Positions 47,901 to 59,277 of a stretch of DNA of 64,000 nt are shown piece by piece. A model generated the notes under the pieces. It saw only the letters and a list, made by a program, of their open reading frames with translations. It had not been told where the DNA came from and did no database searches. The stretch's first letter is position 1; each line of letters begins with the position of its first letter. This DNA comes from Nemopilema nomurai (lineage: Eukaryota > Cnidaria > Scyphozoa > Rhizostomeae > Rhizostomatidae). The translations under genes were made by a program, and so were the position numbers. The stretch spans positions 372,001 through 436,000 of the forward strand of contig PEDN01001358.1 in assembly GCA_003864495.1 (NCBI GenBank), read 5' to 3'.

Positions 47901-50900
47901 GCTTTGTGTCTTTCGATTTGACAGAATTCACATTGAAATTCAACCTTTCATTATAAATGTACCGCAAATGCAGCTAATTATATTTTCTTTCTTAAAACAC
48001 TAATGAGATCGTGTAGTAATTGCTAAATTGCTAATTAAGTCAAGAAATTAAGAAATGGCTTTTCAAGGAAAAGAGACGCGATAATCTACAAAGATCTACT
48101 TTCACGAGGATATTTACAAAACAAATGGGCAAAAATCACGATTCAGTTGGGATCTACAGCCAGTCATAATGCACTTCCTTTCCTCCAGAGTTCATTATCT
48201 TTAAAGAAGGAATTAATAATTAACTTCCAGTAAGTGTCATGTGGAAGAGCATTGCGTGTTTTTATTCTCCCGCGTGAGCTGCTTGTCTAGAAGATCAAAA
48301 GATTATTTTCTAGAGGAGAAGTTGCGAGAGAATTGTAAATTATGTTTATACCTCTCTGATGGCAGTGTAAGAAGACAATGTCTGACATGTCAACAGTGAG
48401 CACTCTGTTCCAGTACAGGCTCTTTTCCGTCTCCGAGGTGCCGCTCATCATGAGATTTGGGGTCCATTTAAGAAGCAGCGACTCCGGGCATTTGTGAATG
48501 GACAGATAGCCGGCAACTGGCTTACCAAATTCAGGCTGCAAGAGAAAGAAAGGCAGTTTGCATAAAAAAGTCCACGGCTATTTTATTTGATACAGTTTTA
48601 AAACACGATGAGAAAACTGTAATTACTTGTTCATTACCAAGAGAGGGGCCTTGTTTACTTTTTAAACGAAACATAGTTCTTTAAAAGTAGTTCAGCTTTC
48701 AGGTATGTTAGTGACAAAGTACCGAAGAGGTACAAAAATGTCGGCGTTGTATCTAAGGAGACGAGAGCTTGGTTAGAAATGTTTTAGCAGTTTGCAGGCC
48801 TAAACACCCAATGCGAAAACATACCACATCAATAACAACATTATTTTTGCCAAACATCAGTGACGAATGTGCATTCTGATGCAACGAGCCCACGTGCTCT
48901 CTCGCAAGCTGTGGGGCACCCGAAATGGCCTCGCTGCTTGGGCTCATGAACAGTTGTGGCTTGGAAAGCTGCTGCGACGACGACGCTGGGGTGCCACCGT
49001 AGATGCGGTGGCGCATTACGAGCTCGTCCGCCGGGGGGTCGGTCCATGAAGCCTCCGGTGTTTTCATTTTCGAATAATCCAGTGAGCATGGGCCATCTGC
49101 AAGAGGAGAAAATGTAGTGCTATTCGCCCGCTTATCCTATCGATGCATAATATGTAGCATTACAAATACTTGAAGATTCTCCAGCTGTAATTTCTTTCTA
49201 TCTAAGAAAGCGCAAAGCAAGCAAGACTGTAATAAATTCGCATTCCAAACAATACGAGTCATGGACAAATATTTAACTACTGTGAGAAGAAGAGAGGTTG
49301 ATTGAGAATGGAAAGTAAGATTTGTCGCGATGATCTTCAACCTGCGCATCTTCTTTTCCCTTTCGGAAACAACCCCACACAAATATCCACTCCAACCAAC
49401 GATTGGTAGTCGCGATAAAAAAGAAGTTGTTCCAAGAGAAATAAACCATTGAAAGAGAATTTTCTTAAAAAAAACACCAAATATAACTGATGATAAACTC
49501 TGTATGCGGTGACCCGACTTCGTACCTAGATATCAATTCACTTAAAAAGCTGATAAGCAACAAATTAAAATTGCAAGATACAAGATTTTATCTAATGCAA
49601 AAAATTGTCTTGAGGCTGTCTGGATATCTAATCAACCTCGATATAATTGAAAGGGTGTGTGGGATATGCAGATTTTCAGCGGAGTATGTGATTCAGCGGA
49701 GAAAGTAATTGAAAGCCAGCTTACCTAACAGCCAAACGAGTGAAGGTCCAAACACTTGATCAGCGAAAAATGCATCATTTTCGTAGAACTCGCTATAGAT
49801 GTGAACAAAAGCTGTTCTGTCAGAGTGTTAAGCAAGCATTGACGTAGACACGATGAGACACAGCCTAATGAATCCGAAAATACGGGCATGTTGCTAATGT
49901 ACGCGAGGAGCAAAACAGCACATGGTGTGGGCAGCTGGCCTTCTCAAGAACAAATAATCACAGCAAAGACCCATCAAATTTGAACGGGAAACAGTCTTCG
50001 GGTTGGCTGTGTACCGGCGTAATTGGCTATAATTGCACCAAGATTTGCAGTGCTTTTGATTCGTTTCGCGAAAAGCTTTCTCACTGCATTAAAGTGAGTT
50101 TACGTATCTAGCGGTGAGATATGAATCAACGGGGGCGATACAATTAAGGTGGAATATTCACTGAAACTAAGAGAGGAGAGTGCGCGGGCAAATAATGACC
50201 AGCTGCTTTAACTACAACCAATATATCGATTACTTCAATTGTATCGAACATTGGCGGCATTCATGCGAAGTTGACGGGCTAAGCAAAGTAGCTTGCACGG
50301 GACAAGGCGACTTCTCTTACTTGTTGTGTTCTAACAGGGACCCAATGATCTTCGAAAGAACGCGCTCCAGCAGAGCAAGTCTTATCCAGAGGTGCTTCCC
50401 ATAATGGCCTGAGACGTTGTAGCCGTTAACTTTCGTCGTGCTCCTTCGCTGCTGATTGTCTGAAAGCAACAAAAATTGCAGGGTTACCTAAACAGTACCT
50501 CCCGCATACAAATCAAGAATCAAGAACTCATTATGCAGTAACAAATGATAAAATTAGACAATGATAAGTGGAATTTTGTATGTCCTTGTGGTACTCGCTC
50601 CTTCAGAGGCATTTTAAGATTTCTTTCACTCGTTACGATTAACCATTCATAGCCATATATATATATATTATTTGCCTTAAAATGACCAATTGCGTAAAAG
50701 ATTTTGCTATTAGTAAAATATCAGTCCTTATTCTATATCAGATTTATATCAGATGATTTATATCAGATGATTTATATCAGATATCGGCTATCAACTTTGA
50801 GTTATCAGAGACCAGTAGACTATCACCGTTATCATTCGCGCGGGCCCCTGGAGAAACGGAGATGAACAAGGGAGAAAGACGATAAATAATAAACTTATAT

Positions 50901-53900
50901 CACCATTTGTTTGTATAGGTATACTATTTTACATATTTAATTATTTGCATAAAAAACAAACTAGCTCCTTAGCGTACCTTATGGTAAGACTAGGAAAGTT
51001 TTGGCGCTAATGAGAAGAACAAATGAAAAAAGCATAAAAATTGAAATATGTATTTGAGAATGTTACATAAAAGTGGTTTAGCATGAGAACAGGTATGAAA
51101 TAAAACATTATGATTGTGATCCTTCTAGTCATGCTAATCGCTTTTTGTCAACATTTTCTTCATAATCGAAATTTTTGTGAGGCAGGTGTCTAAATTACAT
51201 AAACAAATACCAATTCTGCAGAAAATATTGATGCATTTTCAAGCCTAAACCACAGCTTTGTTTCCAAGAAAAGTGCATAAAAATTTTCGATCGAAAAATC
51301 AAGTAGCCAGGCATAGCTCCCGCTAAGGAATCCAAATTGGAAACACAAACACCAAAGAGCCCATTGCAGACTGAAAATTCTGCGGAGTAAATTCACCGTC
51401 ACTAGAAAGCAGTAGCCTAAACACCCCGATTTTAGTTGAAAATTCTGATTGCAAGAGAGCTTGCAGAAGTTAGGTGACAAAGCCAATGCAATCAAAATGT
51501 TTGCGGATATCACAAGCTTCTTTGCACAACTAATTTGACAATACACCTGTCGTAGATGTCCTGCTGATGTTGTCCTGTGCATCGCTGCATTGTTTGGCAA
51601 TCTCACTTGCATCTTCGTCATATTTCGCGAATTTGCCAATGAGCGAATCGGTAGAATTCGATGACAGAAGACCCCCTACCCTCTTCTTGAGACGATGGGC
51701 CAAGCAGGCATCAACAGCGGCTAAAATGCAATAGAGCTGGCTTTAATAAGATTGAAATGGGCCTAATTTCCACCCTTGCATCATCGTTTTCATTTTGTCA
51801 TCACGCACAAACAAGTTTTGAAATGCTCATCATATCGTTTAGCAATTACATTTGTATTTGAAGACAGACAGACCGAATACTGAAGCACAAAATCACATTG
51901 ATGATGAGGGCTTTTTCAAACAATGTTTGGCAATTAGACTGGTATCGTGATGTATGACATCAAAACTGCTTCTGTTTGCAATAGGAAAATAAATAAAAAT
52001 ATGCATTTAAACGCTGATGATTATCTAAAACTGCTCACACACGTGCTAGCCGAGTTAAGTCTAATTAAGCAAAAGACAGTTGCAGTCATTCATATCCTTT
52101 ATTCGAATTAACTGAGCAGTGAGATTAAAACCCGGACATAGTTCGAGGAAGCTACACATGTCATATAGCGATGAACTCAGGAAGATGGTATCTCAGGCAG
52201 GTGCGCGTTTTAACAAAATAAGCAGATTTCTTTTTGCACTTTCTTTTGATGCTGAATTAATTTCTGTATTTCTCAATTAAAATTCTGAACAATTTGTTAA
52301 ATCTAACAAACTAAACTGAAAACGATGCCACTAAAATTGGAGTTATTAACACCACGTCGAAATCATTACAAAAATACCAAAACTTTTGGATATGATGGAA
52401 GAAATAGAAAATTAATTATAAGCTTAGTTGCCCACTTTGCAGGAAAAGAAGCACAACATTCATGGGTTGTGAAGATTCAAAACGTCATAAAAATTGGATG
52501 ACAAACGTCACATGCTGTTAATGAATTACCTGTTTATGAAACCAAACTGACTTGTTCAATAAACTTATACACCTAACAAAATGCTCAAATATTTCAGGTC
52601 AGTCTTAGATCTCATTAACATGCATGGGTAGTGATTGCAGGCACAAGGTATTATAATCTGAATGCATGCAGGCACATTTTCTCTTATTTCACCTACATGA
52701 GAGCCTATGTTGCGATTTTTATAAACAGAACAAGTATGGTGATTAAACATGATTGGAATAGAATCAACTAAAAAAAAATTGGCTGAAAGAGGGTAATTCG
52801 AATCCAAGTTTGTGGTGTGATTCCTTGGAGAGATTGCTGGCTGGTCAAAATCAAATCTGTGATGGCCAATTAGCAGTCAATTATAAGGGATTAATTTCTG
52901 CTGCTTTTTGTAACTTTCGAAATTTCAAGCGACTTTGAGAGCTATTTACCTGATCAAATTTGTGATTGCATCAAAAATGAGAAGTGAATACAACTTTTAC
53001 CTACATATGATAATGTAAACCAGCCTTTAGAAACAGCTACATACATTGCTAGACTACATGTCAGCTGCTTGGAATGTCATAGCTCACAACAATCAAAAAC
53101 ATTACAAACTTTGTCTCTAGGGAGTGAGGTACATGCTCTATACAGGTAAGTTGCAAAAATGTGTTAAAATGTGATTCTCCTTGACAGAGATGGCAAAGAG
53201 AATGATGAGAAGGATTCATACCACATAATGATGAAACTGAGCTGCTGTCTGCATGCACAAATCGTCTAGTGACTGCCTCTTCCATAAGCCTTTTTGCCTA
53301 TGAAAATAATTAAATTAATAAACCACATCCAACAGCATTGGCAAGCACATTGCCCTAAAACAAAAAATGGTGTCCTACATTTAAATTATGTCTTATGATT
53401 TTGCTTTAAGAAGAGCTTAGGATTAAGGACATTTTTTAAGGCAACAAAAATATTTCTGCAGCAAACAAGGATTGCTTAAAAACTTCAACACCATATATCA
53501 CAAAACTCAATGAAGCCTACACTTTAGAAAAACCTCATCTAATAATAATCATAATGGCCAATTTCACTAACTCAAAAAGGTAACTATGTAACTAAGAAAA
53601 CCAACTTAACATACAAAATGTGAATTGCCCTTTTGGAGAGAAACATGAAGGCATCAACTCTTTAATACTAGCTTAATCAACATTATAGTCAAACAATAGA
53701 AAGGTAATTTCAAAACAGATGTTTTTCACTTTTGCTAATCTGTTAAGTACCTGTAGAAAATTCACAGATCTATATTAAAAATATGTAGCTGTGTAGCTAA
53801 TGCTCTCAGCTTACAGTGAAGCAGGTGCAAAACCTAAAATGCAGACCTCTTCAGAAACTACATAACTTCTACACAAAGATAAATTTTTAGTATGAAACAA

Positions 53901-56121
53901 GTAGCAAAGCTGAGTGTTGTGTCAGAGACTGATAAAGGCACCCATTTATAATAGATGTAAGCCTCTTTATCTTGTCACCAGGATACAGACAAGTCATTGT
54001 TTTGTTAAATTGACTGACATGTGGAGTTGATATTTTATCAAGTATAATATGGATGGTCATTCAGAAATCACAAATTGGCTAAACAGGAACACATTTTATC
54101 TTTTGGTATTCAGATAAGAATGAACCATGCTAAGATCTTGACATTATGAAGATTAAGGCAAAATCTTATTTGTAAACATGCTATAGTTGTATCCATGCTC
54201 ATGCAGAAGATCAGCACTAGGATAAATCCACAAATTAATAGCAGCATTGGCCACCACAAAAGAGCAAAAAACAATATTGGCAATAGAACCAAACAAAACT
54301 GAAAAACAGTCTCCCATATTATGATAAATTTGCAAACAAAGGCATACCCAACAAAAACATAAGCTTAACATTAACCAAACTCCCAAAAAAACATTCCTCT
54401 GTTCACAAAAAGTTGATTTTAAAAACTTTGCTTAATTGGTGTCAAAGAATTTGAAGAATGAAATTATCTTAAAAACCTATTCCCATTACTAAACTGTATC
54501 AGAAAATCTATTAACACAAAATTTCCTTGCCAAAGCAACCATTTTGACAAAGCCATTCACTTTGCACCAACTGTTTCCAATAACAGATTGATACTCAATA
54601 TAAAATGCACCATTCTATTTTCATTAGTGCATCTGCTGAGAATATACTTACTTTAAGAAAAACCCTTTTAATATACATAACTAACCCTGTTCTTAAATAT
54701 CTAATGGTTATTATTACCTTCACTACACATTGTTTCATTGTTTAAGATATGGTGAGGAAACCCCTTTTTTATTGTTTCTAGGTATTCTTTCAGGATAGGG
54801 GAAATTGTTGTCAACAATCTAAAAACTTATTGACACAAACTACTTTGTGGTTGATTTCAAAATTCAAAAACTGAGTACAATTTTAGTTGTACTACAAAAT
54901 GTAGACATAATTACAAAATTTGTACATTTTAAAAAGGCAAAATTCTGGGCCTTTGCATCTTCATGAAAATGCCTCATTCACATCCATAAAAGGATCAATA
55001 AACTATGTATAAAACTGCTACAAAAATACTAAAGATTCAGTAAGGTACTAAATAGATTTTTATGAGATTTGAACAGTTAGATTGAAGCAGCTCAGATAAT
55101 GTTTCATCGGAACAAAAGACAAAATCTTAATTTTGATCTTTGATCAGAGCAAACACTTTTCCTACAATCCCAAAAATTCAGTCAGGGTAATTGCTGATCA
55201 ATTGGCCATTAGCACACTAAATTAAAAAGCAATCAAAATAAACTCTTTGGTACAATGACATCTAGGAAACAACAATGCACCAAAGGCCTTCTAGAATAAA
55301 CTTGAAGACAGAAAGCTTTCAAGAAAATCAAAACTGCATGCAAAAAAAATAAATATTGACTTTTAGCGCTAAGCAAGTCAACTCCGTAAGATAACCATCC
55401 AAATGGGATGTTCTGCTCATGTCGAAAATAGGCATCAATGACACCAGAACCACCTGTAATTCACCACATCAATTAATTTTAAAAGTATATTTACGACTGA
55501 ATCTTTCCTACTAGCAACTGAAGCCCTGTAATCACACTAGATGTTTTCATGCAAAATTGTCCAGCTAGCTACTCATTTAAACAAATTAGTTCTGTAATGT
55601 ATTTTAAACACAACATTTCGTGATAAGAACTATAGTAATAGACTCTCTGTAGGCTTAGTGATATATGCATCATTGGAATTCCGCAATAATATCTTGTTAC
55701 CCTGCTGTCAGGAACTAAGTTGGGGTTTTGGCCTTGAAATTCAAATATTATCCTATCATTCTTTTAACCGGAACGTGTATATTTGCCTGAAAAGGAAAAT
55801 ATACCAGGACCCGTTTGCCGTCGAAAGAATTATAAATTTGGTGTATCACAAAGTTTTATCCTGAAGCAAACATTTGGACTGACCCCGTGTCCTCTATTTC
55901 TATCGCTAGCTAACACCTGCAGATTATGAGCATCAACATAATCTTTGCTCAAATAGGCCTACGTAGGCCAGGCGAAATATCGAGAACACTTGGAAACGAC
56001 CAAGAAGCACAAGAGCCTGCCATCATACCTCTTTCTTGACATTTTCAAGCAGTTCTTCCTTTTCTCTGGCAATTTTCTCCTGCAAAGCTAAACTGCTATC
56101 ACTCTTGCGGATGAAATCCAT
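37672..56121 (-). CDS. SGSM1/SGSM2: Small G protein signalling modulator (SGSM/RUTBC type): RUN + TBC RabGAP, complete, 19 coding exons
   Basis: SGSM proteins bind Rap and Rab GTPases through RUN and PH-like parts and have a TBC RabGAP domain. Coding exons in transcript order: 56029-56121, 53222-53297, 51547-51720, 50321-50459, 49725-49792, 48825-49096, 48352-48535, 47112-47408, 45749-45805, 44449-44594, 43961-44029, 42428-43330, 41835-41959, 41460-41542, 40581-40690, 39966-40062, 38934-39045, 38657-38712, 37672-37769. They total 3,159 nt with all phases closing: 1,052 residues, against about 1,006-1,148 in human SGSM2/SGSM1. The start [16 protein letters not shown] is followed by the family motif ENVKKE...[11 protein letters not shown]. 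The C-terminus [19 protein letters not shown] also matches. Introns hold a pentanucleotide array, a G-run and short AT-rich repeats; otherwise nothing is seen. Invertebrates usually have one gene ancestral to SGSM1 and SGSM2, so the symbol is not more precise. Confidence 0.95.
40884..41427. repeat. Pentanucleotide satellite (ATATC)n, SGSM intron
   Basis: Mostly perfect ATATC/TCATA units, interrupted at several places by AATCATATC and by ATATATC. It is preceded by short blocks of TCATG (from about 40,885) and ACCATATAAT (from about 40,927). The array ends 32 bp from the coding exon at 41460-41542, on the donor side. Internal blocks repeat with a longer period (the interruptions recur about every 60-180 bp). 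Confidence 0.95.
42428..43330 (-). CDS. SGSM1/SGSM2: SGSM exon 12: TBC entry plus a long acidic/Ser-rich insert with two CxxC pairs
   Basis: The exon starts [12 protein letters not shown], the beginning of the TBC domain, and ends just before the arginine-finger exon. Between lie about 280 residues of mostly low-complexity insert, as in vertebrate SGSM proteins. Residues 717-720 (CNTC) and 746-749 (CLMC) form CX2C-X25-CX2C, a spacing that could hold a zinc ion. I do not recall this motif in the vertebrate proteins. Confidence 0.9.
44125..44142 (+). repeat. G18 homopolymer run, SGSM intron
   Basis: Eighteen consecutive G about 95 bp from the coding exon 43961-44029, on its acceptor side; on the sense strand it is a C18 run. 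Length is probably variable between individuals and between assemblies. Confidence 0.85.
47112..48535 (-). CDS. SGSM1/SGSM2: SGSM exons 7-8: PH-like (Rab-binding) domain
   Basis: Exon 7 (48352-48535) encodes [20 protein letters not shown] and [20 protein letters not shown]; exon 8 (47112-47408) encodes [20 protein letters not shown] and [20 protein letters not shown]. This block is the conserved PH-like domain after the RUN domain and is known in SGSM proteins to bind Rab9A and related Rabs. Confidence 0.92.
48825..56121 (-). CDS. SGSM1/SGSM2: SGSM exons 1-6: RUN domain half
   Basis: Exon 2 encodes [20 protein letters not shown], exon 3 [20 protein letters not shown], exon 4 [20 protein letters not shown], exon 5 [20 protein letters not shown] and exon 6 [20 protein letters not shown] followed by [20 protein letters not shown]. 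This is the RUN domain plus the linker with the conserved [10 protein letters not shown] and SLHQN motifs. RUN domains bind Rap/Rab-type GTPases. Confidence 0.92.
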
Positions 56122-56355
56122 CTGCTAGATGTGCATAATCTGCAAAATCACATCGTTTTCACTGCCCTTCACTGCTCCTGGTCACCACCGCCGTAGCCAT
56201 GCATATTGAAGCATCTGCTCACTTGTCCGTGTGCTAAGTGTCATTTTTCTCAAGGAGTTGCAATTTCGATCCTGGAAGACAGTTGGTCGCTGTTTGATAA
56301 GAAACTTTCCACAGAACTGCCGCAGAAAAAAATCGCTACAGTCTGCTCTCGAAAA

Positions 56356-56625
56356 GTGGAACCACGGACAAGTGGAACTTTCGTTTAGTGTAACCAATTT
56401 CTCCGGTTCCTTGGATTTGCATTAGCAAACCTCTCTTATTTCATTTGGATAAGTAGAACACTCGATAAACGGAACTTTCGATAAATGGAACCATTTTTTT
56501 GGTTCCATGTGCAATAGTTATTCATGGAAGTGGAAATCTTGTTCGGTTTCATAGAAGTTCCATTTATCGAGCAATTCGGACAAGTGGAACATTGGATAAG
56601 TGGAACCATCTTTTTGGAACCATGA
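56356..56625. mobile_element. Remnant of a DNA transposon end with repeated AAGTGGAAC/GATAA motifs
   Basis: The motif AAGTGGAAC or TAAATGGAACC occurs several times in direct orientation (near 56,356, 56,371, 56,492, 56,583, 56,600) and inverted (GAAGTTCCATTTATCGAGC near 56,563). Such arrays of short GATAA-GTGGAAC units resemble termini of pogo/Tigger-like elements. It lies within 500 bp upstream of the SGSM start codon. No transposase is seen and the boundaries are approximate. Confidence 0.55.
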
Positions 56626-56867
56626 AAATACCTGTTTTTGATTTGATTTGATTTTTATCTAATTCAAATTCTACTACATCAAAAAAAGCTCTAAATGTTC
56701 TGGTCTCTATTTGTTTTGAACAAGAACTCCAGAATCCCTTTGAACAGTCAACAATATAAAATAAAGTCTTTGCTATTAAGAACAGCATTAAAGAATCTTT
56801 CAATTGCAATCCATCCATACCATAGTTTCACATCCTGATATCACGACCTTGACGCACTAATGAAAAA

Positions 56868-56945
56868 TACCGTAAAAGCATTATTAAGCCCCCTCTTTAT
56901 TAAGCCCCCTCTTTATTAAGCCCCCTCTTTATTAAGCCCCCCTTA
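56868..56945 (+). repeat. Tandem repeat TTTATTAAGCCCCCTC, x4
   Basis: Begins TACCGTAAAAGCATTATT and continues with four nearly identical 17-bp units. Start and build match 27633-27742 in the deiodinase intron. Confidence 0.7.
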
Positions 56946-59023
56946 TCAGGAAAATTGTGGGCTACAATAAGGGATACGTTACCATTTTGACCATGGATGA
57001 GTGATTGCCAAGGCATTACATCGTTGCCTCACAATTATGACCAATTCAAAATGACTTGGGAAAATGTTTGTCTTCCTCAAGGATTAATTCTTGGCCTTGT
57101 GCCCTTCATTATCTGTGTGCTATACTCTTTAGTGTGATCTTAAAAGATCTAGAAAGTGACTATATTTTTTATTTTCTTAATCTTCTACCACGACTGTGTC
57201 TACCTTCGACATTTCGATGACGTCAAACACACAGTGAGAATCAGCTACTGTTCACTCGAAACTTGGAAACGACTGGGAATTTCCTATTCAAAATTCTTCC
57301 CCTTTGTTCCTTCTAGCAAAAACTACTCTTGGATTACCATTCATCGCCAACTGGTAATCTCAGTCAGATCTCGGAACACACCGAAACCTTATTCTTTTGA
57401 CAAAACACAACTGAGCATTGACCTCTAATCTCTCCTAGCAACTGGCATCTTACGGGACCACAAGTCTTATAATCTCTTCTACTGGCGTTCAACGGAAATA
57501 AGCGATCGCACTATCTTTATATTAATAGCCCTGAGGTATGAAATTTAGAATGATGTCGATGCCATATTTCATGAAATTAATGTTGAAATATTGCGAAGCA
57601 TTTTAGACATAGTACCAGTGGTGATAGAACATTGTGTTGAAAAAGTCACAAACATTTCAACAACAAATTTTGTTTACCTGGCTGATTGAAATTAGGATCT
57701 CCAGAAACCGAATTCCTTTCTGTTCCTAGTTAATGTAGTACCTGGAAAAGGTCTTTCTTTCGCTTTCTTAAATGCGCTCTGTTTTCGATTCCACGCACGT
57801 AGTTTGCTCACTCTACTTAGAAGAAGAGGACGACATATGTATAATACAATTGATCTTTAACCATGCCATTCACTCAAAATCCGGTAATAATCTTATTAAC
57901 ATCTTCTATGCACAAATTGAACACAAATCTTTCTCATGGATGAATTTTCTCACGGCATTCACAACAAGCACCAAAAAGAAAAAAGTTTGTGGACAAATTA
58001 GAAGATTTTGTTTATCTAGAAGAATGCAAATGCATACAGGCATTTACGCATAAAACTGGCATATAAAGAAAAGACACAGTTACGCATTCAATTATAAATC
58101 AATTTTACATCTTTAAACAACCAATGATTAATGATTGGTTGATTAATGATTGGCATATGAGTTCAAGGATGGAAAGCTACATGGAGGACACATAGCGCTA
58201 TGATCTTATTAATTGTAGATCTCGAAATACCATCAGTCAAGTGCTAGCTCAGTTAGTGTAGTTCGAATTGAAAAAAATTTTCCAAGCAAAAAAAAAGTAT
58301 TTAAATTGATTTAATACAAGACAGAGTGTTTTACGTGTCCGACTTCGTGGAAAACTCGGTATCTTCAAATGAAATAGAACATAACCTGCTAGTTGTTCCT
58401 TACTTTCATTGACAATAATCTGCATTGTATGGGTCGAAGGGGATGAGATACTTCAAATGGAACACTAGAAGCATGAGCTGTTTACCTCTTAAAGCTTCAA
58501 AATTACGACGAACGCTGTGGTATAATAAAAATACACGATATCGAATATTGAATGACAACTCTTTAATAAGCTATTTATTTACGCAAAATGAGAACTAAAT
58601 CTATTCTGATTTAGGCTAAAGGCAATCATCAACATATCTTTTTAAAGTTTTGATATTCACTTATCCATTTTGCTATGCTTACAGGAAAGAGCACCTCTAA
58701 GAAGAACTTCAATACCTTGACTGTGTTTAAGAACAATCGAATTTAGCCGTCTGCAAAGTGTTCTTTTGTCGAACCACTTTTGATCATGCAAAATATCTAG
58801 GTTTATAAAAAAAGCATGATTCCATGATCGCAAAGGGATTCGGTGTTTGAAGAAAACACGCACTGTTGATGGTGCTGCTTTCAAGAAATCATCCCCTTAG
58901 ATAAAGTTACTCTGGTCATAAGATAAGTGACCCATACTACAAAATTCCATTCAAATCTGCATTAGCCATACGTCATTGTCATTTATCGCCCCAACCCCCC
59001 AAAAACGTACAGTTCATTAACGC

Positions 59024-59277
59024 CTAGCCACTTGGTTTAAGTTTTGTCAACAGCAAATAAGCAGTTTTCTGCATTTTCAGATCGTGATCGGCCATTTCCA
59101 AGGCCTTCATGAAGGCAAGCAGAGCACCTGGTTCGTTCCCGAGATGCCTTTCTCGCTTAGCCTCTTTCACATACTGGGTGTATTTCGTTCGCTCTTCCAG
59201 ACTGAGGACACAGAAACATCGTCGAATTTTCACGTCATCAGAAACGTGTACTCGGCATGGACAAGGTTCGAATGATT
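59024..59277 (-). CDS. ERCC6L: ERCC6L last exon: C-terminal TPR
   Basis: Joined in phase to the large exon (donor at 60026-60027, acceptor at 59278-59279). The final 60 residues form two helices of a tetratricopeptide repeat, ending 3 residues after LLLTKLKPSG begins its last helix, as in vertebrate PICH where the protein also ends with a TPR. An alternative acceptor inside the exon (before SLEERTKY) gives the wrong phase. Confidence 0.88.

Larger units (their letters stand above)
56122..59023. other. Spacer between SGSM start and ERCC6L end
   Basis: Holds the SGSM upstream region, the repeat ends at 56356-56625 and 56868-56945, and the downstream part of ERCC6L. On the minus strand a possible AATAAA lies near 58,575. 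No other gene is recognised; open frames at 56564-56818, 57156-57428 and 57772-58053 match nothing I know. Confidence 0.55.

Noticed and set aside
54110..54386. Hydrophobic minus-strand frames resembling membrane segments
   Set aside because: They lie in an AT-rich SGSM intron, start without context and match no family.
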